Under the pieces are notes generated by a model. The model searched no databases. It had not been told where the DNA came from and saw only the letters and a program-made list of their open reading frames with translations. The position numbers were made by a program, and so were the translations under genes. This document shows, piece by piece, positions 26,528 to 34,582 of a stretch of 64,000 nucleotides of DNA. Position 1 is the stretch's first letter; each line of letters begins with the position of its first letter. The DNA lies in contig JBNMJK010000004.1 in NCBI GenBank assembly GCA_050873765.1, positions 1 through 64,000 of the forward strand. The letters are read 5' to 3'. This DNA is from Sodaliphilus sp050873765. Lineage in GTDB: Bacteria; Bacteroidota; Bacteroidia; Bacteroidales; Muribaculaceae.

Positions 26528-27940
26528 ATGATTGTTGGAAAAGCAAACTTGGCCTACGTCACGTTTATTGCCGTTGTGGCGGCTGTCGGCGGCTTCCTGT
26601 TTGGCTACGACACGGCTGTCATTTCCGGAACTATCGATGTGGTCGGACGTCAGTTCTCTCTCGACGCATTGCAGAAAGGGTGGTATGTGGGCTGTGCATT
26701 GGTAGGAAGCATCTGCGGTGTGGCTGTGGCAGGAATGATAGGCGATTATCTGGGTCGCAAGAAGGCCATGATATTGTCGGCGCTGTTGTTCACGGTGTCG
26801 GCTGTTGGCTGCGCGGTGTCGGCATCGTTCAGTGAGCTTGTGGCATATCGGATAGTAGGAGGCGTAGGCATCGGAATGGTGTCGATTATTTCTCCGCTGT
26901 ATATATCAGAAGTGTCGGTGCCAGAGCACAGAGGGCGGCTGGTTTCGCTCTATCAGTTGGCCATAACGATAGGCTTCCTTGGGGCTTACATCGCTAATTA
27001 CGCCCTGCTTCAGTTTGAGCATACGGCAGCTCTCTCGCAAATCCACCTCGTGGCCACCGTGTTTGGCACAGAGTCGTGGCGTGGAATGCTTGGAATGGAA
27101 ACGCTGCCCGCTGCATTGTTCCTTGTGATCATATTCTTTATTCCGGAATCGCCAAGATGGCTCGTGCTTAAAAGGCGTGAGGCAGAGGCTGCCGCCATAG
27201 TCGGTAAAATATACCTTAACGATAAGGACGCGTCGCAGGAGCTTTCAAACATACGCTCGGCTATCGGAAATGAAGAGCATGTGGAATGGCGTGAGCTTCT
27301 TCGCCCCGGTGTCAGAAAGATGGTGGCAGTAGGGGTGGCGATAGCCATTCTTGGCCAGTTTATGGGCGTGAACGCGGTGCTCTACTATGGTCCGTCGATA
27401 TTCACCGACAGCGGTCTGTCGGGTGGTGACTCCCTGTTTTATCAGGTGCTCGTGGGCACTGTGAATATGCTCACCACGGTTCTTGCATTGCTCATCATAG
27501 ATAAGGTGGGACGTAAAAAACTTGTATATTACGGTGTGGGAGGAATGATAGCGTCGCTCGTTCTCATATCCGCCTACTTTGCTTTTGGAGCGTCGGTAGG
27601 GCTGTCGCCATTGTTGCTGCTGGTGTTTTTCCTGGCCTACATATTCTGCTGCGCCATTTCGATATGCGTGGTAGTGTGGGTGCTGCTGTCGGAGATGTAT
27701 CCAACGAAAGTGAGAGGGTTGGCCATGTCGATTGCCGGATTCTCGCTGTGGATAGGCACATATCTGATAGGCCAGCTCACGCCATGGATGCTTTTGCGGC
27801 TTACTCCGGTAGGCACCTTCCTGCTGTTTGCAGTGATGTGTGTTCCGTATATTGTCATTGTCCACAAATGTGTTCCGGAGACCAAGGGACTGAGCCTTGA
27901 AGAAATTGAGAGAATTACTGAGAAAGAAAACAAACATTAA
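26528..27940 (+). CDS. MFS sugar porter (sugar:H+ symporter family)
   Basis: The 470-aa inner-membrane protein has 12 predicted helices and the sugar porter signatures: FLFGYDTAVISG in helix 1, GDYLGRKKA after helix 2, PESPRWL after helix 6, DKVGRKKL after helix 8 and PETKGLSLEEI after helix 12. Relatives include XylE and GalP. It likely carries the monosaccharide released by this locus into the cytoplasm, where the epimerase 15 bp downstream could act on it. Confidence 0.93.
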   Translation: MIVGKANLAYVTFIAVVAAVGGFLFGYDTAVISGTIDVVGRQFSLDALQKGWYVGCALVGSICGVAVAGMIGDYLGRKKAMILSALLFTVSAVGCAVSASFSELVAYRIVGGVGIGMVSIISPLYISEVSVPEHRGRLVSLYQLAITIGFLGAYIANYALLQFEHTAALSQIHLVATVFGTESWRGMLGMETLPAALFLVIIFFIPESPRWLVLKRREAEAAAIVGKIYLNDKDASQELSNIRSAIGNEEHVEWRELLRPGVRKMVAVGVAIAILGQFMGVNAVLYYGPSIFTDSGLSGGDSLFYQVLVGTVNMLTTVLALLIIDKVGRKKLVYYGVGGMIASLVLISAYFAFGASVGLSPLLLLVFFLAYIFCCAISICVVVWVLLSEMYPTKVRGLAMSIAGFSLWIGTYLIGQLTPWMLLRLTPVGTFLLFAVMCVPYIVIVHKCVPETKGLSLEEIERITEKENKH

Positions 27941-27955
27941 AAATCATATAAAGTG

Positions 27956-29155
27956 ATGGATAAAAAAATAGAGGAGCTTGCGAATCTATATAAGTCGGAA
28001 CTGCTTGGCAATGTGTTGCCATTTTGGCTCGACAAGTCGCAGGACAAAGAGTGTGGCGGTTATTTCTCGTGTCTTGACCGTTATGGAAACGTTTATGACA
28101 CAGATAAGTTTGTGTGGATGCAGGGACGTGAGGTTTGGCTGTTCTCAATGCTCTACAACAAACTTGAGAAGCGCGAAGAATGGCTTGAATGTGCGGTGAG
28201 AGGCGGTGAGTTTTTGAAGAAGCACGGGCACGACGGCAAATTCAACTGGTATTTTTCGCTCGACAGAGCCGGCAATCCATTGGTTGAGCCCTACAATATA
28301 TTCTCCTACACGTTTGCCACGATTGCTTTCGGGCAGTTGGCGCTTGCCACCGGCAACAAGGAATATGAAGATATAGCACGCAGCACATTCGACATCATAC
28401 TGTCGAAAAAAGAAAATCCGAAGGGCAAGTGGAACAAACTACATTCGGGCACGCGCGACATGAAGAATTTCGCTTTGCCGATGATTCTCTGCAACGTGGC
28501 TTTGGAGATAGAGCATATGATTGAGCCGGAATATCTGAATCAGACAATCGACACTTGCCTGCATGAGGTGCTTGATGTGTTCTACCGTCCGGAACTTGGC
28601 CTGGTGGTGGAGAATGTCACCACCGACAATCAGCTGTGCGATTCGTTTGAGGGACGCCACATGAATCCCGGACACGCTATTGAAGCGATGTGGTTCTGCA
28701 TGGACCTCGGAGAGCGTCTGGGCAGAAAAGACATCATCGACAAGGCTGTGGATATAACCCTGAATATGATTAACTATGGTTGGGACAAGGAATTTGGCGG
28801 TATATTCTATTTTATGGACCGCAAAGGCTGTCCTCCACAGGAGCTGGAATGGGATCAGAAACTTTGGTGGGTGCATATAGAGACGTTGATTTCCCTGCTG
28901 AAAGGTTATCAGCTCACCGGCCGCAAAGAATGTTGGCAATGGTTTGAGAAAGTGCACGACTATGCATGGACGCATTTCAAGGACTCGGAAGCTCCTGAGT
29001 GGTTTGGCTATCTGAATCGCAGGGGAGAGGTGTTGTTGCCTCTCAAGGGCGGAAAATGGAAGGGCTGCTTCCATGTGCCCAGAGGCTTGTATCAATGCTG
29101 GCAGACGCTGGAGAAAATTGCACACCCCGACTCATCGGTTATTATTGACAAGTAA
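27956..29155 (+). CDS. AGE-family epimerase (N-acylglucosamine 2-epimerase/cellobiose 2-epimerase family)
   Basis: A 399-aa (alpha/alpha)6-barrel protein. Family segments include FVWMQGREVWLFSMLYN, FNWYFSLDRAGNP, GRHMNPGHAIEAMWF and QKLWWVHIETLISLL, containing the His and Arg residues that act as acid/base in AGE enzymes. Members interconvert GlcNAc and ManNAc, or epimerise the reducing glucose of cellobiose or mannobiose. I cannot choose between these from sequence. ATG 27956 is preferred to the GTG at 27953. It is the last gene of the rightward arm, followed by a terminator. Confidence 0.88.
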   Translation: MDKKIEELANLYKSELLGNVLPFWLDKSQDKECGGYFSCLDRYGNVYDTDKFVWMQGREVWLFSMLYNKLEKREEWLECAVRGGEFLKKHGHDGKFNWYFSLDRAGNPLVEPYNIFSYTFATIAFGQLALATGNKEYEDIARSTFDIILSKKENPKGKWNKLHSGTRDMKNFALPMILCNVALEIEHMIEPEYLNQTIDTCLHEVLDVFYRPELGLVVENVTTDNQLCDSFEGRHMNPGHAIEAMWFCMDLGERLGRKDIIDKAVDITLNMINYGWDKEFGGIFYFMDRKGCPPQELEWDQKLWWVHIETLISLLKGYQLTGRKECWQWFEKVHDYAWTHFKDSEAPEWFGYLNRRGEVLLPLKGGKWKGCFHVPRGLYQCWQTLEKIAHPDSSVIIDK

Positions 29156-29177
29156 GTGTTTCTCATAATAATGATGG

Positions 29178-29215
29178 AAGGGCGCTTGGCACTGTGTTGC
29201 CGAGTGCCCTTCTTG
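29178..29215 (+). terminator. Intrinsic terminator after the epimerase gene
   Basis: Arms 29178-29190 and 29199-29211 pair over 13 bp with two G-T wobbles and an 8-nt loop, followed by a short T-rich run. It ends the rightward arm of the carbohydrate locus. Confidence 0.75.
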
Positions 29216-29274
29216 ATTGTTAACTTTTTCGTAACTTTGTAGAAGATAGGCTGCATTTCTCCAAAACAAATTTG

Positions 29275-29304
29275 TTGTTCTGCGTTTGGTTTGCACTATC
29301 TTTG
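29275..29304 (+). promoter_or_regulatory. Predicted promoter for the 324-aa lipoprotein gene
   Basis: TTG at 29275-29277 and TATCTTTG at 29297-29304 with 19 bp between them, an exact match to the Bacteroidetes pattern, 31 bp before the ATG at 29335. Confidence 0.65.
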
Positions 29305-29334
29305 CACCAGAATAAAATAAATTGATGATTCAAG

Positions 29335-30309
29335 ATGAAAAAACGAATTTTAATCAGTATGCTGATGGCTGTGGTGGCCGTGGTGGCCGTGGTTGCCGCC
29401 TGTGCACAAATCACGGATGGCTCGTATTGGACCGACGGTATAGTCAGCTATAAGGCCAAGGTGCTGAATGGCGGCAAAACCGTGGTGATGGAAGGCGGCA
29501 CCCTGCATGAGGGCGGCTACAAATTTGTGCTCAAACGGGAGAGAAAGTCGGCAAAAGAATACACGATTCTGCCCGGCGACCAGTCCGACAGCACCATTTG
29601 CATAGACAGCTTGTGCCACAAGGGCGATGAATTGGTGCTCTATAACATTGGGGGCTACAAAATACTTCAGTGCTATCATAGCCATCTATTCGTGGCGGCA
29701 CTCCAGAAGTTTGACGGCAATCTTGAGCGTTTTATGAAGCGCGACCGCTACGAAGCCTATGCGGGTGTTTATGAAGATATGAAAACCGGTGAGAAATGGC
29801 ATTTCACCACGAATGGAAAATATGCGGTAGGGTCGCAGCAAACCTATAGCAACTATGTAGTGATAAAGCAGTTTGATATGCCTTCCGATGTGATCGCGCT
29901 TGCCGACGGCACACTTTATCAAGTGCAGCTCACCGAGCATGGCATGAATTTGCGAGCCTGCAAGGCATCGGGGCTGCATGGCGACCAGGTGGACGAGGAA
30001 ACCATGGAGTTTGGCGAAGTGGTGGCTGTGCTGAACCGAACAGCGTCGGCCTACGGCGTGGGCAAATGGTCGATATGTGAAAAGCGTCCGTTGAGCAAGG
30101 CAATGCTCAACTTTTATGATGAAAAAACACTCAAATTAATGATCGGGGAGATGTTTGCTCGGAGCGGAATAGTGCTGTATGACGACCAGCACGGCTATTT
30201 TTGTCTGCAACCTTGGTTTAAACCCAGAAAATACAAGGTGCCCAAAGTGTACGACATATCTGGGTTTAATTTCACCTATATGTGGGCGCAGTTGAATTTG
30301 GCATTGTGA
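29335..30309 (+). CDS. Hypothetical lipoprotein
   Basis: A 324-aa protein with a lipoprotein signal (Cys23 in VVAAC). I recognise no family. The body has about ten strands' worth of polar and aromatic alternation and ends PKVYDISGFNFTYMWAQLNLAL. The signal core is encoded by three 9-bp repeats (see the repeat at 29371). It has its own promoter and stands alone between the carbohydrate locus and the following small gene. Confidence 0.75.
   Translation: MKKRILISMLMAVVAVVAVVAACAQITDGSYWTDGIVSYKAKVLNGGKTVVMEGGTLHEGGYKFVLKRERKSAKEYTILPGDQSDSTICIDSLCHKGDELVLYNIGGYKILQCYHSHLFVAALQKFDGNLERFMKRDRYEAYAGVYEDMKTGEKWHFTTNGKYAVGSQQTYSNYVVIKQFDMPSDVIALADGTLYQVQLTEHGMNLRACKASGLHGDQVDEETMEFGEVVAVLNRTASAYGVGKWSICEKRPLSKAMLNFYDEKTLKLMIGEMFARSGIVLYDDQHGYFCLQPWFKPRKYKVPKVYDISGFNFTYMWAQLNLAL
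29371..29397 (+). repeat. Three tandem 9-bp units in a lipoprotein signal sequence
   Basis: GTGGTGGCC occurs twice, followed by GTGGTTGCC, encoding Val-Val-Ala three times within the hydrophobic core of the signal peptide. Copy-number change would stay in frame and alter the length of the core. Confidence 0.8.
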
Positions 30310-30407
30310 AGTCAAGCCCATAACCACAGCGGTTGCATATCGTTTTTTTTGAGGCGGACGCGGCCTTTGGCATGAAATTTGCTATATTGTGGGGCGTGGG
30401 GGCTGTC

Positions 30408-30520
30408 GCACGAACCGCACGAACCGTGCGTCCTTACTGAATACCTCCCTTCTAACATCTAATTTCTAACGTCTAATTTCTGACGTCTAACATCTAATTT
30501 CTAACATCTAACATCTAATT
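30408..30520. repeat. Short degenerate tandem repeats in an intergenic region
   Basis: GCACGAACC is repeated twice at 30408-30425. From 30450 to 30520 a T/C/A-rich block repeats units such as TTCTAACATC, TAACATC and TTCTAACGTC with TAA between them, at least seven times in all. The 286-bp gap 30310-30595 otherwise holds no gene or clear promoter that I can see. Confidence 0.7.
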
Positions 30521-30595
30521 GATTATGAACTATGGACACATTATGTTTCACCAAAGTAAAGTTTTTGCTCACCTTATCTTTAATAGAAAGAGACG

Positions 30596-30883
30596 ATGGA
30601 CAAAAATCAAAACAAACGAAACAAATTGTGGCGTCGCCGACAGATGGCGCGCGTGTTTAAGGCTCGTATGATTTATCTCGCAGCCTGTGGTGAGATAATC
30701 CTTCTTGAAGACGGCAGTATGAAACGCAATCCTCACTGGTTTGAGGTGGCAAAAGAACAGTGGGCGCTAAAGTACAAATCTACTGGCACCCCATGTAGAT
30801 GCTGGTTTTGTAGGAGAGAGGAATACAATCGCCGATCCTATAAAAAGGACTCTCTTCGCATCATTCGGGAATCTTTGGAATAA
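30596..30883 (+). CDS. Small basic protein with CxCxxC motif
   Basis: A 95-aa protein, strongly basic (it begins with several Lys/Arg groups), with a CRCWFCRREEYNRR segment at about residues 67-80 whose three Cys could bind metal. I do not recognise the family. Such small basic CxCxxC proteins occur in phage-derived or mobile regions, and phage-type genes follow 1.4 kb away, but this link is inference. A terminator lies 26 bp after its stop. Confidence 0.65.
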   Translation: MDKNQNKRNKLWRRRQMARVFKARMIYLAACGEIILLEDGSMKRNPHWFEVAKEQWALKYKSTGTPCRCWFCRREEYNRRSYKKDSLRIIRESLE

Positions 30884-30908
30884 GGCCGTGGTGTGAACCG
30901 CATTGAAA

Positions 30909-30955
30909 AAACTGGACCAACGCATTTGCATAGGCGATGGTCCAGTTTCTTTTTT
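30909..30955 (+). terminator. Intrinsic terminator after the small basic protein gene
   Basis: Arms AAACTGGACCA (30909-30919) and TGGTCCAGTTT (30938-30948) pair perfectly over 11 bp, followed by a T-rich run to 30955. Confidence 0.85.
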
Positions 30956-30983
30956 GTGTTGCGGTTTCTTTTTCCTACTTTTG
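30954..30983 (+). promoter_or_regulatory. Predicted promoter for the ENPP-type gene
   Basis: TTG at 30954-30956 and TACTTTTG at 30976-30983 are 19 bp apart. The -33 element overlaps the T-run of the preceding terminator; the ATG is at 31009. Confidence 0.6.
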
Positions 30984-31008
30984 TACTGTCAACTAAAATG
31001 AAGAAGAA

Positions 31009-32205
31009 ATGAAACATCTGCTACTATCTATGTTTGTGGCGTTGATGGCAGTGGCCTCATGGGCAGCCGGCAACGACCAGTACACCATTATCGTGTCGCT
31101 CGACGGATTCCGCTGGGACTATTGTGAGGCCTACAACACGCCATTCCTCAATTCCATGGCGGCAAAGGGCGTGAAGGCTGTGATGCAGCCGTCGTTTCCC
31201 TCCAAAACGTTCCCCAACCATTACACCCTGGCCACAGGGTTGGTGCCCGACCATCATGGCATCATTGCCAACTCTTTCCGTGTGCGCGCCACAGGCAAGC
31301 GATACTCGCTTGGCGACTCCGAGACTCGTACCGATCCCCAATATTACGGTGGCGACCCTATTTGGCTCACTGCCAAACGCCAAGGCGTGACCACCGCCAC
31401 GGTGTACTGGGTGGGCAGTGATGTGGCTATCAAGGGCGATCATGCCAATTATTGGCACGACTACCAGAAAAAGCCGCTGCTCACCGATGTGGAGCGTGCC
31501 GATGAGGTGCTGCGCCTGCTCCAGCTTCCGGAAAAGGAGCGTCCTCATTTTGTGATGTGCTATTTTGAGGAGCCCGACCACACGGGCCATGTGGCTGGAC
31601 CGGTGACGAGCGACTGCCGCAAGGAGGTGGAACACATGGACGAGGTGCTGGCGTATATGTGGAACCGCATCAGTCTGCTGCCAGAGGCGAGCAAAGTGAA
31701 CTTGATAGTGACTGGCGACCATGGCATGACGTGGACCGACGCCGACCGCACTGTGCCGGTGAGTAAATACATCAAAGACGAGTGGGTGGATGCCGTGGAT
31801 GGCGACCTGCCTGCCAATGTGTATGTGAAAAAGGCGGCTTACGTTGACTCTATTTTGCTGGCGCTGAAGGGTGTTGACCATATTCGCGCATGGCGTAAGG
31901 CCGACATTCCCGAATATCTGCACTATGGCAGCAACCCGAATGTGGGCGATGTGCTGGTGCTTCCCGATGTGGGCTGGCTTTTCACCGACCGTAAGGTGCG
32001 CCGGGGTGGCAGCCATGGCTTCGACAACACTTGCAGTGATATGCAGGTGGGCTTCCGCGCCATGGGACCGGCGTTTAAGAACGGCTATGTGAAGGCCGAC
32101 AAATTCCGCAATGTGTGCGTGTATCCGCTGCTGTGCCATTTGCTCGGTGTGAAACCTTCGGCTTGCGATGGCTCTCTTGCCGAGGTGGCTGATATGCTGA
32201 AATAG
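31009..32205 (+). CDS. Secreted ectonucleotide pyrophosphatase/phosphodiesterase (alkaline phosphatase superfamily)
   Basis: The 398-aa protein has a signal peptide (about 1-19) and the full ENPP metal and nucleophile set: VSLDGFRWDY (metal Asp), PSKTFPNHYTLATG (nucleophile Thr near residue 67), EEPDHTGH, TGDHGMTWTD and GGSHGFDN. The family cleaves phosphodiester or pyrophosphate bonds of nucleotides or lysophospholipids in the periplasm. The length matches bacterial NPP (about 395-430 aa). It is monocistronic, with its own promoter; 64 bp separate it from the terminase-like gene. Confidence 0.92.
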   Translation: MKHLLLSMFVALMAVASWAAGNDQYTIIVSLDGFRWDYCEAYNTPFLNSMAAKGVKAVMQPSFPSKTFPNHYTLATGLVPDHHGIIANSFRVRATGKRYSLGDSETRTDPQYYGGDPIWLTAKRQGVTTATVYWVGSDVAIKGDHANYWHDYQKKPLLTDVERADEVLRLLQLPEKERPHFVMCYFEEPDHTGHVAGPVTSDCRKEVEHMDEVLAYMWNRISLLPEASKVNLIVTGDHGMTWTDADRTVPVSKYIKDEWVDAVDGDLPANVYVKKAAYVDSILLALKGVDHIRAWRKADIPEYLHYGSNPNVGDVLVLPDVGWLFTDRKVRRGGSHGFDNTCSDMQVGFRAMGPAFKNGYVKADKFRNVCVYPLLCHLLGVKPSACDGSLAEVADMLK

Positions 32206-32269
32206 CCGCCATATTGCTATTGACCGCGGTGCCGGCATTGTGTAGTTTTACACTCAAAAAAGAATACCG

Positions 32270-34192
32270 ATGACTGAAAAACACGATCATTTGGCAGCTT
32301 TGCCAATGACCTTGCCTAAAATGATAGCCGAAAACCGCTCTCGCAATGAGGCGCTGAATGTGCCCTACAATCCCGTCACGGGTGAGGGGTGCTGCGGTCC
32401 GCGCCGAATGGTGAACTCGGCCGTGGCTGGAGAGGTGTGGCTGCCGCAAGCCATGCTCGACGGGGAGCCAGCCGATGTGCTGAATGATGAGTTGAGCTAT
32501 AAAAAGGCAAGAATCAAATACGACTTTGAATACTGGTGCGCCACCTGTGCCACTGTGCGCGACAAGGTGAGCGGACGCAATGTGCGCCTTCGGCTCAACG
32601 CTCCACAGCGTCATGTGCTCGCCTCCTTGGAGCGCCAGCGGCTGATGGGAAAGGGCATACGCATGATTTTGCTCAAGGCTCGCCAGTGGGGCGGATCCAC
32701 GCTGGTGCTGATGTATATGGCATGGATTCAACTGGTGCTGAAGCGCAACTGGAACAGCATTATCTGCGGACATAAGCGCAGCACTTCGAGTGTGATAAAG
32801 GGTATGTATTCCAAGCTCTTGCTGCATTACCCTAAGGAACTGCTCGAGGGTGGAAAGCGCATGGAGTTTAAAACGTTTGAGGGCAATGCCCACGCCAAGA
32901 TTATCACCGGGCGCGACTGTGTGGTGCTGATGGGCACGGCTCAAGCCGATGATGTGGTGCGTGGCTACGACATAGCCATGGCTCATTTGAGCGAAGTGGC
33001 GTTCTGGCCCTCTTCCACTATGCGCAATCCCGAAGATGTGATGCGCTCTATCGACGGCTCACTGCTGGTGGGCGGACTCACTGTGGAGGTGCTGGAATCG
33101 ACGGCGAATGGCATTGGCTCATATTTCCACAATGAGTGGCTCCACTCGGTGAATGGCGAAACCGACAAGCAGGCGGTGTTTGTGCCTTGGTATGAGATTG
33201 AAATCTACCGTTTGCCGGTGGCTGAGGCTGAAATTCCTGAACTGTGGCAAAGCCTTGATGGCTATGAGCGCAATTTGTGGCATATAGGCTGCACGCTGGA
33301 AATGATTAAGTGGTATCATGAAAAGCGCAAAAGTTATCTCTCACACCATAAGATGATGGCGGAGTTTCCCTCCAATCCCACTGAGGCTTTCAGCACTTCT
33401 GGCCGGTGCGTGTTCTCGCTGCCGCGGCTCGACGCTATGCGTGCTCAGTGCCGTGAGCCTTTGGCGAAAGGTGAGTTGAAACGCTGGCAAGGAGAATGGA
33501 AGATTGTAGAAGAGGGCGAGGCGCGCCTGAAGGTGTGGGAGATGCCCACCAGCGATGCCTTTGGCGCAAAATATGTGGTGGGTGTGGATATTGGTGGACA
33601 CAGTGATGGCGCCGACTACTCGGTGATTTCGGTGATTGCCCACCACGACGGCCTTTACGAAACGGTGGCACAGTGGCGTGGGCATATCGACCACGATCTG
33701 CTGATAGAGAAGGCAATAGATATTGCCACGTTCTATAACCGGGCTTTACTGGTGGTGGAGAGCAATACGCTTGAAACGCATGCTTCCGACGGCGGAAAAT
33801 CGGCTTTTTTGCTGAAGCGGCTCCGCAGTGAGTATTCCAACGTGTATCGCCGCAAGGTGAAGAATGGCGGTGTGAAGGTGGGCTTCCAGACCAATGTGCT
33901 GACCAAGGCTCAAATCGTGAATAATTTGGTGGCGATGGTGCGCGACGGGCTTTTGGTGGAGCACGATGGCGATGCCATTGATGAAATGTGCTGGTTTGAG
34001 GAAAAGGTGGGTGGCGGCTATGGTGCCATCGACGGTAAGCATGATGATATGGTGATGTCGCGCGGCATAGCCCTATTGGTGCTCTGCATTTATGCCGCTA
34101 TGGGGAAAGCCTGTTGTGCCGACTTTCCATCGGCATTGCCGCCACAGCCTCCTGTTGCAGCCTCGCTCGACACTGTGCTCGAGCGCCAATAG
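32270..34192 (+). CDS. Phage terminase large subunit-like protein, without a phage neighbourhood
   Basis: The 640-aa protein has an ATPase part with a variant Walker A (LLKARQWGGSTLV, about 134-146), a Walker-B-like region (IAMAHLSEVAFW) and a separate RNase-H-like nuclease part. That part has acidic motifs VVGVDIGGHSDG (about 437-448), VVESNTLETHA and DGKHDDMVMSRG (about 587-598). Length and order are those of a full TerL that packages DNA into a capsid. No small subunit, portal or capsid gene is nearby. The reading frame is intact and composition looks like its neighbours, so it is either an old remnant under selection or a co-opted protein. Confidence 0.85.
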   Translation: MTEKHDHLAALPMTLPKMIAENRSRNEALNVPYNPVTGEGCCGPRRMVNSAVAGEVWLPQAMLDGEPADVLNDELSYKKARIKYDFEYWCATCATVRDKVSGRNVRLRLNAPQRHVLASLERQRLMGKGIRMILLKARQWGGSTLVLMYMAWIQLVLKRNWNSIICGHKRSTSSVIKGMYSKLLLHYPKELLEGGKRMEFKTFEGNAHAKIITGRDCVVLMGTAQADDVVRGYDIAMAHLSEVAFWPSSTMRNPEDVMRSIDGSLLVGGLTVEVLESTANGIGSYFHNEWLHSVNGETDKQAVFVPWYEIEIYRLPVAEAEIPELWQSLDGYERNLWHIGCTLEMIKWYHEKRKSYLSHHKMMAEFPSNPTEAFSTSGRCVFSLPRLDAMRAQCREPLAKGELKRWQGEWKIVEEGEARLKVWEMPTSDAFGAKYVVGVDIGGHSDGADYSVISVIAHHDGLYETVAQWRGHIDHDLLIEKAIDIATFYNRALLVVESNTLETHASDGGKSAFLLKRLRSEYSNVYRRKVKNGGVKVGFQTNVLTKAQIVNNLVAMVRDGLLVEHDGDAIDEMCWFEEKVGGGYGAIDGKHDDMVMSRGIALLVLCIYAAMGKACCADFPSALPPQPPVAASLDTVLERQ

Positions 34193-34289
34193 CACGGTTC
34201 CCTCCGATACAGAGTCATAGTAATATTAGGAATGACACCCCCAAACCGTCTGCCAAAATGAATAAAAAACGGCCTTATCGGGTGCGCAT

Positions 34290-34318
34290 AAAAAAAGGGA
34301 TAGTCTCCCGACTTTCCC
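34290..34318 (-). terminator. Intrinsic terminator of a short leftward transcript
   Basis: On the minus strand GGGA-A-AGTC pairs with GACT-A-TCCC (one internal mismatch) around a 4-nt loop, and seven T follow (34296-34290). It closes a unit that begins at the promoter 34501-34472. Confidence 0.7.
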
Positions 34319-34351
34319 ATTTCCTTAAATACACAATTATCTATAAAACAA

Positions 34352-34426
34352 CTATTTTGAATCAAGATGATAAGATTTGCCATTAGCCAGAGTGTGCACG
34401 AGAGCAAATCCAAAATGTTTTGCCAT
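34352..34426 (-). CDS. Possible 24-aa small protein inside a short independent transcript
   Basis: ATG 34426 to TAG 34352 encodes MAKHFGFALVHTLANGKSYH and four further residues. It lies within a unit with a full promoter on one side and a terminator on the other, about 40 nt after the predicted transcription start. I do not recognise the peptide. The transcript of about 175 nt could equally be a non-coding RNA. The whole 34193-34582 gap is otherwise empty apart from the terminator at 34513-34551. Confidence 0.35.
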   Translation of the reverse strand: MAKHFGFALVHTLANGKSYHLDSK

Positions 34427-34471
34427 AAAAGCTATAGATGTTTGGTGTCATCAGCTTTAATTATGACACTG

Positions 34472-34501
34472 CAAAGTTACAACAAAATTTTATAATAGCA
34501 A
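34472..34501 (-). promoter_or_regulatory. Promoter of a short leftward transcript
   Basis: On the minus strand TTG (34501-34499) and TAACTTTG (34479-34472) are exactly 19 bp apart, as strong a match to the Bacteroidetes consensus as any in the window. No long gene lies downstream, only the 24-codon frame and a terminator. Confidence 0.65.
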
Positions 34502-34512
34502 GCGTTTGTATT

Positions 34513-34551
34513 AAAAAATATCACTTTTTTGACTAAAAAAGTGATATTTTT
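34513..34551. terminator. Bidirectional intrinsic terminator
   Basis: Two near-perfect arms built around ATATCACTTTTTT and AAAAAAGTGATAT, with a GACT loop at 34531-34534 and A/T runs on both sides, lie just after the end (34583) of the leftward 805-aa gene. Confidence 0.8.
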
Positions 34552-34582
34552 GTTTGAAAAGACGTAAAAAACGGTGTTTTGT

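Noticed and set aside
30450..30520. Repeat block considered as a CRISPR array
   Set aside because: Units are about 7-11 bp without regular spacers and no cas genes are present.
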